From an uncultured Alistipes sp. (GTDB lineage Bacteria > Bacteroidota > Bacteroidia > Bacteroidales > Rikenellaceae): DNA of 12,487 bases. Location of the stretch: assembly GCA_947178455.1 (NCBI GenBank), contig CAMWYI010000038.1, positions 1-12,487 of the forward strand, in the 5' to 3' direction. Each line of letters starts with the position of its first letter. Positions within the stretch are counted from its first letter, which is position 1. This document shows positions 1-6,752 of the stretch, piece after piece. The position numbers and the translations under genes were made by a program. Below the pieces are notes generated by a model that did no database searches, was not told the origin of the DNA, and saw only the letters and a program-made list of their open reading frames with translations.

Positions 1-739
1 GATTTACGTCGTCGGCAACGAACAGAATTACCATTTTCAGGTGCTGAAGCTGGTGCTCAAAAAATTGGGTTACGCCGATTGGAGCGACCATATCACCCAC
101 CTTTCGTACGGCATGGTCGAATTGCCCGACGGCAAAATGAAGTCGCGCGAGGGTACGGTCGTCGATGCCGACGACCTGATTGCCGACATGGTGGCCACCG
201 CCCGCGAAATGTCCGCCGAATTGGGCAAACTGGACGGGTGCTCCGAAGCCGAAGCGGATGCCGTGTCGAAGATGGTCGGGCTGGGCGCCTTGAAATACTT
301 TATTTTGAAGGTCGACCCCAAGAAAACGATGCTCTTCAATCCGCGCGAATCCATCGACTTCAACGGCAACACGGGCCCGTTCATCCAGTATACCCATGCG
401 CGGATTCGTTCGATGTTGCGCAAGGCGGCGGAGGCCGGTATCGGGTTGCAGGGCGAGGTCTCGGCCGAGTATCTGCCCGAAGAAATCGCCCTCGTGAAAA
501 CCTTGTCCGATTATCCTGCGACGGTGGCTTCTGCGGGTGAGAATTTCGCGCCTTCTATCATCGGCGCCTACGTTTACGAGTTGGCCAAGCAGTTCAACGG
601 ATACTACCACGACCATTCTATTCTCCGCGAGGAGAACGCCGCGATTCGGCGCATGCGCTTGCAGCTCGCTGAGCAGGTGGCGCGCGTCATCCGGCGCGGC
701 ATGGCGCTGCTCGGCATCGACGTTCCCGAACGGATGTAG
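1..739 (+). CDS. argS: Arginyl-tRNA synthetase, 3' part (5' end outside window)
   Basis: This class I aminoacyl-tRNA synthetase charges tRNA-Arg with arginine in the cytoplasm. The first complete codon is at nt 2, and about 245 C-terminal residues are present of the roughly 600 usual for the family. Visible in order are YVVGNEQNYHFQ, from the end of the catalytic fold; the KMSKS-loop equivalent KMKSREGTVV (nt 134 on), which sits where other bacteria have KMSSRKG; and an all-helical anticodon-binding DALR domain opening with QYTHARIRSM (about nt 386). The protein ends in IDVPERM, as is typical of ArgS C-termini. The frame is intact up to TAG at 737-739. The gene next on the + strand is unrelated in function, and a GC-rich hairpin follows the stop. 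The family call is firm; only the N-terminal part is unseen. Confidence 0.96.
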   Translation, partial: IYVVGNEQNYHFQVLKLVLKKLGYADWSDHITHLSYGMVELPDGKMKSREGTVVDADDLIADMVATAREMSAELGKLDGCSEAEADAVSKMVGLGALKYFILKVDPKKTMLFNPRESIDFNGNTGPFIQYTHARIRSMLRKAAEAGIGLQGEVSAEYLPEEIALVKTLSDYPATVASAGENFAPSIIGAYVYELAKQFNGYYHDHSILREENAAIRRMRLQLAEQVARVIRRGMALLGIDVPERM

Positions 740-751
740 CCGAGAGTAGGG

Positions 752-774
752 CGCACCGCCTCTTTCGCGGTGTG
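752..774 (+). terminator. GC-rich hairpin after argS, possible terminator
   Basis: Thirteen nt after the argS stop, CACCGC (754-759) pairs with GCGGTG (767-772) around a 7-nt loop (CTCTTTC). One G-T and one C-G pair extend the stem outward to eight pairs. No T-run follows, so this is not a classical intrinsic terminator, but its position directly after a stop fits transcript-end processing or termination. It also covers the GTG at 770, which argues against using that codon as the next gene's start. Confidence 0.4.
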
Positions 775-820
775 GTACGAATGTTGCGACGAGGAGTGCA
801 AAATCAAACACTCTTTTAGC

Positions 821-1885
821 GTGAAAACATTTGTTGCAACTTTCGCTTTTACTCTTGCGTTGTTCGTCGTTGTCGGTGCGTCGGCTCAACGCCGGAGCGC
901 GGTTTCGGCGTCTGCGGCCGACTCCGTGTTGTTGTCGGAAACTACCGACGGCGATTACCTCGTCCGCAGATATAAGGTTCGCAATCAGGGCGATGCCGCC
1001 TACACGGTGCGCTACCAAATCAATCTCTCGAAACTCGCTCCCGCATTGGACGACAACACGATTCAGCTCGACCGATTGGGTTCGTTCGTCGGCCAGTTGA
1101 TGCGCGACAGCTTGATGAACGTGCGGTCGGTCGTCATCACCGGTTATTCGTCGCCCGACGGCCCGGTGGCTTTCAACGAGGCTTTGGCCCGCAAACGCGC
1201 CCGCGATTTCCTCGATTACGTCAATCGGAAATACGACTTTTCGGACCGGTACAGCGTTGCGACCCGTTCCGTCGCCGAAGATTGGGAGATGTGCCGCGCA
1301 CTGGTTGCCCAGTCGAATATCCCCGACAAACAGACCGTGTTGAATATCCTCGATAGCGGCCGTTCTATCGAAGCCAAAGAGCAGGCTTTGAAACAGTTGC
1401 CGTCCGCATGGGATTACATGAAACGAAATATCCTGCCGCCGTTGCGCCGCGTCGAGCTGGCGATAGACTATGGCGAAGGAAGCATCGTCGAACTGCGTAC
1501 ACGGGTCGTGCGGCCTGCTCCTGCTCCCGCGCCCCAACCTGCGCCTGCACCCAAACCGGCGGAGCCGTGCTGTTACGTGGTGGTGGACGATTCGACGACG
1601 GGGCTTATCGTCGAGCTGCCGATGACGGGACGCGATTACGATGAGTACGAACGCGAACTTCGCCGCGAAGCCAAGCGCACCGAGCGGGAGTATTTGCTCT
1701 ACGGCAAACGCTTGGAGCGGGCCGGTCGCGCGGAAGAACGGACGTTGGAACAGCTTTCCGAAAAAGAGAGCCGCGAAGCGCGCAAACTGGCGCGCAAGGA
1801 AGCCCGCGTCGCCCGCAAAATGGCGAAAGCCGAAGCGAAAGCGGCCAAAAAGAGCTACAAGGAACTGGAACGCGGCATGCGTTGA
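821..1885 (+). CDS. Exported OmpA-like domain protein with Pro/Ala linker and basic helical tail
   Basis: I predict a 354-residue envelope protein. I chose the GTG at 821 because it gives a clean signal peptide (MKTFVATFAF start, hydrophobic core, cleavage after GASA before Q23). The in-frame GTG at 770 would add 17 unlikely residues that overlap a hairpin. Residues 80-215 resemble the OmpA C-terminal fold: GYSSPDGPVAFNEALARKRA (108-127) matches the OmpA pattern GHTDxxG..YN..LS..RA. The Asp that contacts peptidoglycan diaminopimelate is replaced by Ser, while the Arg is kept. A Pro/Ala/Gln linker follows (232-247), then a short beta-like segment with a Cys pair (250-251), then about 80 charged residues dominated by Lys, Arg, Glu and Ala, probably a helix or coiled coil. 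It may anchor the outer membrane to the wall or organise the envelope. The specific role is unknown. It is probably monocistronic. Confidence 0.8.
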   Translation: MKTFVATFAFTLALFVVVGASAQRRSAVSASAADSVLLSETTDGDYLVRRYKVRNQGDAAYTVRYQINLSKLAPALDDNTIQLDRLGSFVGQLMRDSLMNVRSVVITGYSSPDGPVAFNEALARKRARDFLDYVNRKYDFSDRYSVATRSVAEDWEMCRALVAQSNIPDKQTVLNILDSGRSIEAKEQALKQLPSAWDYMKRNILPPLRRVELAIDYGEGSIVELRTRVVRPAPAPAPQPAPAPKPAEPCCYVVVDDSTTGLIVELPMTGRDYDEYERELRREAKRTEREYLLYGKRLERAGRAEERTLEQLSEKESREARKLARKEARVARKMAKAEAKAAKKSYKELERGMR

Positions 1886-1914
1886 GAATCCCTGCCGCGA
1901 ATCCTATAAATCAA

Positions 1915-1946
1915 GAGGGACGGATTGCCGAAGCAGTCCGTCCCTC
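1915..1946. terminator. Bidirectional intrinsic terminator between convergent genes
   Basis: A perfect 10-bp stem, GAGGGACGGA (1915-1924) with TCCGTCCCTC (1937-1946), encloses a 12-nt loop. It lies between the + strand OmpA-like gene (stop at 1885) and the minus-strand small gene (stop at 1971). On the minus strand the stem is followed by T-rich TTGATTTATA, a better tail than the GTTCGTG on the + strand, so termination is probably stronger for the minus-strand gene. The convergent placement fits a shared terminator. Confidence 0.82.
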
Positions 1947-1970
1947 GTTCGTGTGCGTCGCCTTTTCGGT

Positions 1971-2258
1971 TTACTGGGCGCCGTTGATTTTGCTCAATTT
2001 CTCGAACAGCGCGCCGAACGAAGCGACGATTTCCGTGCGCAGCGCGGCGTAGTGCTTGCGCACCAGCGAGCGGTTGTGCGGTTCGGCCGGATTCATCGCC
2101 TTGCCGAACAGCGTGTTGCGCAGGGTTACGGCTTCCTGCATGATGCCGAAAATTTCCTTCTCTTTCGACGGCTGGTAGCAGATTGCCATATCGCAGTCGA
2201 AAACGATCTCTTCGAGCCGGTAGTCGATCTCTTTTTTGAGTTCTCTTAAATTCGCCAT
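1971..2258 (-). CDS. Small conserved-looking protein of unknown function, 95 aa
   Basis: I do not recognise a named family. The protein is 95 residues, soluble, with no signal peptide or membrane segment, and appears almost wholly helical. It starts MANLRELKKEIDYRLEEIVFD and has an acidic N-terminal helix, a middle with CDMAICYQPSKEKE, an Arg- and Asn-containing segment around MNPAEPHNRSL, and a C-terminal amphipathic helix ending LFEKLSKINGAQ. Support for it being a real gene comes from three things: a good Bacteroidota promoter 42 nt upstream of the ATG, a strong terminator 25 nt past the stop, and ordinary codon use. It is divergent from the GH13 gene and convergent with the OmpA-like gene, so it is probably its own transcription unit. 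The helical, cysteine-containing make-up suggests an oligomer or partner-binding protein, but no function can be assigned. Confidence 0.82.
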   Translation of the reverse strand: MANLRELKKEIDYRLEEIVFDCDMAICYQPSKEKEIFGIMQEAVTLRNTLFGKAMNPAEPHNRSLVRKHYAALRTEIVASFGALFEKLSKINGAQ

Positions 2259-2299
2259 ATATTAAGTCGGTTAAAGTTACGAATATCGGTTTACGGCTC

Positions 2300-2331
2300 C
2301 AAAATTAGAATTATTTTCGGAGATTTCCAAA
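2300..2331 (-). promoter_or_regulatory. Bacteroidota-type promoter for the 95-aa gene
   Basis: Read on the minus strand, TAATTTTG (2307 down to 2300) matches the -7 consensus TAnnTTTG exactly. TTTG (2331 down to 2328) lies 20 nt upstream, the spacing expected for the -33 element of the Bacteroidota primary sigma factor. Transcription should begin near 2293, giving a leader of about 35 nt before the ATG at 2258. The surrounding DNA is AT-rich compared with the flanking genes. Confidence 0.75.
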
Positions 2332-2398
2332 AAAACGGGTTCTGCTCATCTTCGTCGATGAATAGTGCGGAAAAGTCGCCGTTTTGAAAAATTTGTGC

Positions 2399-2406
2399 TA
2401 CATTTG
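2399..2406 (+). promoter_or_regulatory. Probable -7 element for the GH13 gene
   Basis: TACATTTG matches TAnnTTTG and lies 19 nt upstream of the ATG at 2426, which would put the transcript start about 13 nt before the gene. The only nearby -33-like TTTG (2383-2386) is 12 nt away, too close for the usual spacing. The promoter is therefore either weak, activator-dependent or read by another sigma factor. It lies back-to-back with the minus-strand promoter at 2300-2331 in a 167-nt divergent region. Confidence 0.55.
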
Positions 2407-2425
2407 AACTCCCAAAAATGCTATT

Positions 2426-3709
2426 ATGTTGCAACATCCCGATTGGAGCCTGCGGGCCGTAATCTACGAAATGAACGTGCGGCAGTTGTCGCCCGAAGGC
2501 ACTTTGTGCGCGGCGACCGCACGGCTTGCGTTCTTGCGCGAAATGGGCATCGACGTCGTGTGGTTGATGCCCGTCTATCCTATCGGCGTCGAGGGGCGCA
2601 AAGGGTCGCTCGGCTCCTATTACTCCGTGCGCGATTATTGCGCCGTCAATCCCGAGCTGGGAACGATGGACGACTTCGACCGCTTCGTCGCTACGGCCCA
2701 CGCTTTGGGCATGAAAGTGATTCTCGATTGGGTCGCCAACCACACGGCGCGCGACGCGCGGTGGATTTCCGAGCAGCCCGCTTCGTGGTACGTGCGCGAT
2801 GTCGACGGGGTGCCTGCCGTGCCTTGGGATTGGACCGATACGGCCAAGTTGAATTACGCGAACCGCGAGGTGTGGGATGCCCAAGCCGACGCAATGGCCT
2901 TTTGGGTGCGCAAGCATGCGGTCGACGGCTTCCGGTGCGACATGGCGATGTTGGTGCCGGTCGAGTTTTGGAACGAAACGGCTCGCCGTCTGCGGGACTT
3001 GAAACCCGATTTGTTCATGCTGGCCGAAGCCGAAGAAACCAATCTTTTCGAGCATGGCGCATTCAACGCTTGTTATGCTTGGCAAATGGGTCATTTGATG
3101 GAGGATGTCGCCCGGCAGCGCGTGCGGGTCACGGCTTTGCGCGACTATCTTTATGCCGACCGCGACCGTTATCCCGACACGGCCATGCGGCTGGCTTTCA
3201 CCTCCAACCACGACGAAAATTCGTGGTCGGGCTCCGAGTTCGCGCGCTTCGGCGACGCACGCGAGATTATGACGGTCTTTTCGTTCGTCGTGCCGCGCGG
3301 CTTGCCGTTGGTCTATACGGGGCAGGAGGTCGGATACGACCATTCGTTCGCCTTTTTCGACCGCGACCCCGTGCCGACTTACCGAACCAACGACTTCACG
3401 GCTTTCTACCGGCGTCTGACGGCTTTGCGGCACGACAATCCGGCGCTGGCTTCCGGCGGACAAGGCGGCGGACTGCTCGAAATCCGCAACAACGCCGAAG
3501 ACTGCCTGATGATTCTCGTCCGGCAGAAGGACGAAAATTGCGTCGTGGCTATTATGAATCTTTCGCCTTACGCCATCCATGCCGACTATCGCACCGGAAT
3601 TTATGCCGGTACTTATACCGACGCGATGACCGGCGCGGAATATACCTTGCCCGAGCACGTCGAGGAGGATATGCCCGCGTGGAGTTATCGGGTGCTGACC
3701 CGAAAATAG
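2426..3709 (+). CDS. Cytoplasmic GH13 alpha-amylase-family glycoside hydrolase
   Basis: This 427-residue (beta/alpha)8-barrel enzyme probably acts on alpha-1,4-glucans or malto-oligosaccharides. All conserved GH13 regions are present: region I DWVANH (101-106); region II GFRCDMA (168-174) with nucleophile D172; region III MLAEAEE with acid/base E201; region IV TSNHDE with H262 and transition-state D263. There is no signal peptide, so it should act inside the cell on imported or stored glucan. It lacks starch-binding and N-terminal beta-sandwich modules; residues from about 365 onward form the short C-terminal beta domain. At 427 aa it is compact for the family. It is preceded by an AT-rich promoter region, and the membrane transferase gene follows after 32 nt with no terminator seen, so the two may be cotranscribed. 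Exact specificity (amylase, glucosidase or transferase) cannot be read from sequence alone. Confidence 0.92.
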   Translation: MLQHPDWSLRAVIYEMNVRQLSPEGTLCAATARLAFLREMGIDVVWLMPVYPIGVEGRKGSLGSYYSVRDYCAVNPELGTMDDFDRFVATAHALGMKVILDWVANHTARDARWISEQPASWYVRDVDGVPAVPWDWTDTAKLNYANREVWDAQADAMAFWVRKHAVDGFRCDMAMLVPVEFWNETARRLRDLKPDLFMLAEAEETNLFEHGAFNACYAWQMGHLMEDVARQRVRVTALRDYLYADRDRYPDTAMRLAFTSNHDENSWSGSEFARFGDAREIMTVFSFVVPRGLPLVYTGQEVGYDHSFAFFDRDPVPTYRTNDFTAFYRRLTALRHDNPALASGGQGGGLLEIRNNAEDCLMILVRQKDENCVVAIMNLSPYAIHADYRTGIYAGTYTDAMTGAEYTLPEHVEEDMPAWSYRVLTRK

Positions 3710-3741
3710 CGCTGTGCAGACACAAATAGCAGATGTAACGT

Positions 3742-5802
3742 ATGAAAAATGAACAAATCCGGTTCTTGGCCGGTATCTTCGTCTGGTTGGCGGCACTGAC
3801 GCTCGCCGTCGGTTTCGTGTTGCGAATCGCCTTGTTGTTCAATGCCCAAACTACCGACATCGGATTCTCGTTCGGCGAGTGGTTGCAGGTTTTTCTGTTG
3901 GGGGCGCTCAACGACTTGTGCATCGCCGTCATCGGGTCGGTGCCTTTGTGGGCCTTTCTCATCTCGGTTTCCGACGCCAAGTACCGCCGGCCGTTCGGAT
4001 ACATCGCGCTGGCACTGCTCGCGGCGGCGTTCGGTTACGTGACTTTCGGCCGCACGATTTTCGATGAATACGGTAGCGTCGTGCCGCAGATTGTTTCCGG
4101 CATCTTGGGCTTTTGGGCCGTGTCGTTCGCTTTGCGGCTGTTTCTGCCGGTACGCTTCCGCCGTGTTTGGACGACCGTGTGGCTGGGGATATTCCTCTTC
4201 GTCTACGTCGGGGCCATTCTCTGCAACGGCATCTGCGAATACGTCTTTTGGAGCGAGTTCGGCGTGCGGTACAACTTCATCGCCGTCGATTATCTGGTCT
4301 ATACCCACGAGGTAATCGGCAACATCGTCGAATCGTATCCTATCGGCATCCTGACCGCCGGTTTGTTCGCCCTGACGGCCCTCGTCGCTTGGACGTTGTT
4401 CCGGCGCGCGCTTAACCCCCCCCCGAGCTTGTTTTCGGGCCGGTGGAACGCCGTAGCGCTGTTGTGGGCCGTGCCCGTCGCCGTCGCTGTTTGGCTCGTC
4501 GGGTTCAACGTCCGCTTTCAGAACAGCCCCAATGTCTATGTCAACGAATTGCAGGCGAACGGCGCCTACAAGTTCTACGACGCGTTCGTGAAAAACGAAC
4601 TCTCTTACGAACGTTTCTATCCGACGCTTCCGCAGGCAGAGGCCGAAGCTTTCGTGCACTCGGTCTACGGCAGCGTGGACGATAACCGCCACGCGGTGAC
4701 CGACGCGGCTGCGGAAATCCGCCGCAATATCGTGCTCATCTCGATGGAGAGCATGAGCGCGTCGTACATGGAGCGTTTCGGGGAGACGCGGGGGCTGACG
4801 CCCACGCTCGATTCGTTGTACCGATGCGGGCTTGCTTTCGATAGGGTCTATGCCGTCGGCAACCGCACCGTGCGCGGATTGGAGGCTCTGTCGCTTTCGC
4901 TGCCGCCTTGCCCCGGCCAGAGCATCGTCAAACGGCCGAACAACGGCAGCATGCACTCGGTGGGTGCGCTGTTGCGCGATAAAGGCTACCGCACGTTCTA
5001 TTTCTATGGCGGCAACAGCTATTTCGACAACATGGGGGCTTTCTTTTCGGGCAACGGTTACGAGGTGGTCGACAAATCGGATTATGCGCCCGACGAGATT
5101 ACTTTCGCCAACATTTGGGGCGTATGCGACGAGGATGCCTACCGCAAGGCGATTCGCGAACTCAACCGGCTTTCCGACAGCGATGCACCGTTCTTCGCGC
5201 ACCTCATGACCGTCAGCAATCATCGGCCGTTCACCTATCCCGAAGGGCGCATCGCCATTCCGGCCGACTCGAAATCGCGTGCCGGCGGGGTGTCGTACAG
5301 CGATTATGCGTTGGGCCGTTTCTTCGCCGAGGCGGCGCAGCAGGCGTGGTTCGACGATACGATTTTTCTGATTTGCGCCGACCATTGCGCTTCGAGCGCG
5401 GGCCGTACCGAGATTCCGTTGGAGAAGTACCATATTCCCGCCGTGATTTTCGCGCCCGGGTTCGTCGAGCCGCGCACGGTCGGGCAGACCGTTTCGCAAA
5501 TCGACCTCGTGCCGACGCTGCTCGCGCTGCTGCACTTCTCCTATGACTCGTATTTCTACGGACGCAACGTGCTTGCCGACGATTATGTGCCGCGTGCGTT
5601 CATCGCTACGTATCAGGATTTGGGCTATTTGGAGAACGACGTGCTGACGCTGCTTTCGCCCGTCCGTCGGGTGAAGCAGTACCGGCATCTGCCGACGGCC
5701 GACGACCCGTTCCGCACCGTCTTGCAGACCGATACGATTCCCGAATACATCGACCGCGCCATCGCCTTTTACCAGACCTCCGACCGCTGGAACAGCCGGT
5801 AG
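3742..5802 (+). CDS. LtaS-type membrane sulfatase / phosphoglycerol-type transferase
   Basis: This is a 686-residue inner-membrane protein. Hydrophobic segments at about 9-34, 47-75, 86-104, 113-135, 145-163, 201-220 and 237-255 precede a large extracytoplasmic alkaline-phosphatase-fold domain (about 325-625). Catalytic features of the LTA synthase/sulfatase family are visible: metal ligand E336 in ISMESMSASY, nucleophile T376 in GNRTVRGLEA, H494 in SNHRPF, and the metal pair D547-H548 in CADHC. Family members transfer phosphoglycerol or phosphoethanolamine to lipids or glycans. Gram-negative relatives usually modify periplasmic glucans or envelope glycans, so this is a better guess than lipoteichoic acid synthesis here. 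Oddities are a nine-C run at residues 225-228 just before the last membrane segment, and Cys on both sides of the ADH motif. It follows the GH13 gene by 32 nt. The substrate is unknown. Confidence 0.9.
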   Translation: MKNEQIRFLAGIFVWLAALTLAVGFVLRIALLFNAQTTDIGFSFGEWLQVFLLGALNDLCIAVIGSVPLWAFLISVSDAKYRRPFGYIALALLAAAFGYVTFGRTIFDEYGSVVPQIVSGILGFWAVSFALRLFLPVRFRRVWTTVWLGIFLFVYVGAILCNGICEYVFWSEFGVRYNFIAVDYLVYTHEVIGNIVESYPIGILTAGLFALTALVAWTLFRRALNPPPSLFSGRWNAVALLWAVPVAVAVWLVGFNVRFQNSPNVYVNELQANGAYKFYDAFVKNELSYERFYPTLPQAEAEAFVHSVYGSVDDNRHAVTDAAAEIRRNIVLISMESMSASYMERFGETRGLTPTLDSLYRCGLAFDRVYAVGNRTVRGLEALSLSLPPCPGQSIVKRPNNGSMHSVGALLRDKGYRTFYFYGGNSYFDNMGAFFSGNGYEVVDKSDYAPDEITFANIWGVCDEDAYRKAIRELNRLSDSDAPFFAHLMTVSNHRPFTYPEGRIAIPADSKSRAGGVSYSDYALGRFFAEAAQQAWFDDTIFLICADHCASSAGRTEIPLEKYHIPAVIFAPGFVEPRTVGQTVSQIDLVPTLLALLHFSYDSYFYGRNVLADDYVPRAFIATYQDLGYLENDVLTLLSPVRRVKQYRHLPTADDPFRTVLQTDTIPEYIDRAIAFYQTSDRWNSR
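4416..4424 (+). repeat. C9 homopolymer tract inside the LtaS-like gene
   Basis: Nine consecutive C residues encode the end of Asn225 and Pro226-228. Loss of one C would bring TAG at 4454-4456 into frame; gain of one C would run to TAA at 4683-4685. Either change removes the whole catalytic domain. It is the longest single-base run I noticed in this window, and homopolymers of this length are typical sites of slipped-strand mutation. Confidence 0.9.
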
Positions 5803-5813
5803 CCGGAGGGAGT

Positions 5814-5845
5814 GCGGTGGAAATTTTGTTGAAAAATCGCACCGC
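5814..5845 (+). terminator. Hairpin after the LtaS-like gene, weak terminator candidate
   Basis: GCGGTG (5814-5819) pairs with CACCGC (5840-5845). Inside it, TTTT (5824-5827) pairs with AAAA (5832-5835) around loop GTTG, separated from the outer stem by an imperfect internal loop. It begins 12 nt after the stop of the preceding gene. No T-run follows, so intrinsic termination is uncertain; it could instead stabilise the transcript end. Confidence 0.35.
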
Positions 5846-5868
5846 GACGGGGTAGGAATCCCGCGAAA

Positions 5869-5889
5869 AATTTGCTAATTTTGCAAATT
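5869..5889. promoter_or_regulatory. Inverted repeat enclosing the plsC -7 box, operator candidate
   Basis: AATTTGC (5869-5875) and GCAAATT (5883-5889) form a perfect 7-bp inverted repeat with a 7-nt spacer. The spacer plus one base is the -7 box TAATTTTG. A dimeric regulator bound here would cover the promoter core. No regulator gene is in the window, so the binding partner is unknown. Confidence 0.4.
5876..5883 (+). promoter_or_regulatory. -7 element upstream of the plsC-parE-parC-aroK-murI cluster
   Basis: TAATTTTG is a perfect TAnnTTTG match in an AT-rich part of the 186-nt gap between 5803 and 5988. No TTTG lies at the expected -33 spacing. Transcription would start near 5890 and leave a leader of about 100 nt before the ATG at 5989. 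It is the only convincing -7 box ahead of the five-gene run. Confidence 0.5.
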
Positions 5890-5914
5890 GCAACACGCTC
5901 GATAGACGAGGGTG

Positions 5915-5951
5915 GAGCCGAGCCTTTTTATTCAGTCTCTACCGAGCCGAG
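5915..5951 (+). repeat. Short direct repeat in the plsC leader
   Basis: GAGCCGAG occurs at 5915-5922 and again at 5944-5951, separated by 21 nt that include a TTTTT run and TTCAGTCTCT. It lies within the presumed 5' leader of plsC. The repeat is short and may be chance. I see no stable riboswitch-like fold in this leader. Confidence 0.3.
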
Positions 5952-5988
5952 AAAAGGGGCATGATTTAATAAAAATTTTTCGCGGACG

Positions 5989-6720
5989 ATGTTGAGTGCT
6001 GTATATTACCTTTTTTTGATTTTTCTGTGTACGCTGTTCATGATTTTGTCGGCGGTGGCATTGGTGCTTTGCTGCCCGTTCGACAAAGGTCGCCGAACGG
6101 TGCACGAGTTGTCGCGCGTGTTGGTGCGGATTTTCTTTTTCATCCCTCTGCGGTGGCGGCAGACCGTCGTCGGACTGGAGCACGTCGACAAACGCAAGCA
6201 GTATGTCATCGTGTTGAACCACAATACGGTCGTCGATATTCCGACGCTTTATTACGTGCCGCTCAATTTCCGGTGGGTGTCCAAGCGCGAGGTCTTCAAG
6301 GTGCCCTTCTTCGGGCAGTTCTTGGTGTTGCACGGCGATATTTGCATCGACCGGGGGCGTGCCGCCGAGGCGATGGAGCAGTTGCTCCGCAAGGGCAAGC
6401 AGTGGATTGCGCGCGGGGCGTCCGTCGCGATTTTTCCCGAAGGCACGCGCTCGAAAGACGGCGAAATCCACCGCTTCAAGGCCGGTGCGTTCACGCTGGC
6501 GAAAGAGGCCGGCGTGGAGATTCTGCCGGTGGTGTTGGACGGTACGAAAACCCTCATCCGGCGCAATTTGCTCTTCAACTGGGGCAACCGCATCACGTTG
6601 CGGGTGTTGCCTCCCGTCTCGGCGGAGCGGGTCGCTTCGGCCGACGTGCACGAACTGATGGACGAGGTGCACGATGCGATGTGCGGGGCATTGGCCGAAA
6701 TCCGGCAGGCGAAAAACTGA
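5989..6720 (+). CDS. plsC: 1-acyl-sn-glycerol-3-phosphate acyltransferase (PlsC/LPLAT family)
   Basis: This enzyme acylates lysophosphatidic acid to phosphatidic acid at the inner membrane, the second acylation step in phospholipid synthesis. The 243-residue length is normal. A hydrophobic N-terminal segment (about 5-28) serves as membrane anchor. The catalytic HX4D motif is NHNTVVD (H78, D83). The glycerophosphate-binding block is FPEGTRSKDGE (149-159), preceded by GDICIDRG (116-123), and the LPVVLDGT block lies at 179-186. The ATG at 5989 directly precedes the anchor, and no other start is as well placed. It heads a co-directional cluster with parE 32 nt downstream. Bacteroidota genomes often carry several LPLAT paralogues, so the acyl acceptor could also be another lyso- or amino-lipid; the family call is firm, the exact substrate less so. 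Confidence 0.9.
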   Translation: MLSAVYYLFLIFLCTLFMILSAVALVLCCPFDKGRRTVHELSRVLVRIFFFIPLRWRQTVVGLEHVDKRKQYVIVLNHNTVVDIPTLYYVPLNFRWVSKREVFKVPFFGQFLVLHGDICIDRGRAAEAMEQLLRKGKQWIARGASVAIFPEGTRSKDGEIHRFKAGAFTLAKEAGVEILPVVLDGTKTLIRRNLLFNWGNRITLRVLPPVSAERVASADVHELMDEVHDAMCGALAEIRQAKN

Positions 6721-6752
6721 ACGACGGCCGCTTGTCGGAAGTCATGTACTGA

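Noticed and set aside
770..820. Upstream GTG start for the OmpA-like protein
   Set aside because: It would place 17 non-conserved, cysteine-containing residues ahead of a standard signal peptide and overlaps the hairpin after argS.
1511..1560. Pro/Ala-rich repeat resembling a minisatellite in the OmpA-like gene
   Set aside because: Codons vary between the repeated PA units and no unit is exactly tandem at DNA level, so it reads as an ordinary protein linker and not as a variable DNA repeat.
1641..2249. A 202-codon + strand frame spanning the OmpA-like gene end and the 95-aa gene
   Set aside because: It runs through the strong terminator at 1915-1946 and is out of frame or antisense to two better-supported genes; its composition is low-complexity Arg-rich.
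2291..5688. Two minus-strand open frames (501 and 667 codons) opposite the GH13 and LtaS-like genes
   Set aside because: They are shadows of well-supported + strand genes, are rich in Arg, His and Pro as antisense translations usually are, and have no promoter or family match.
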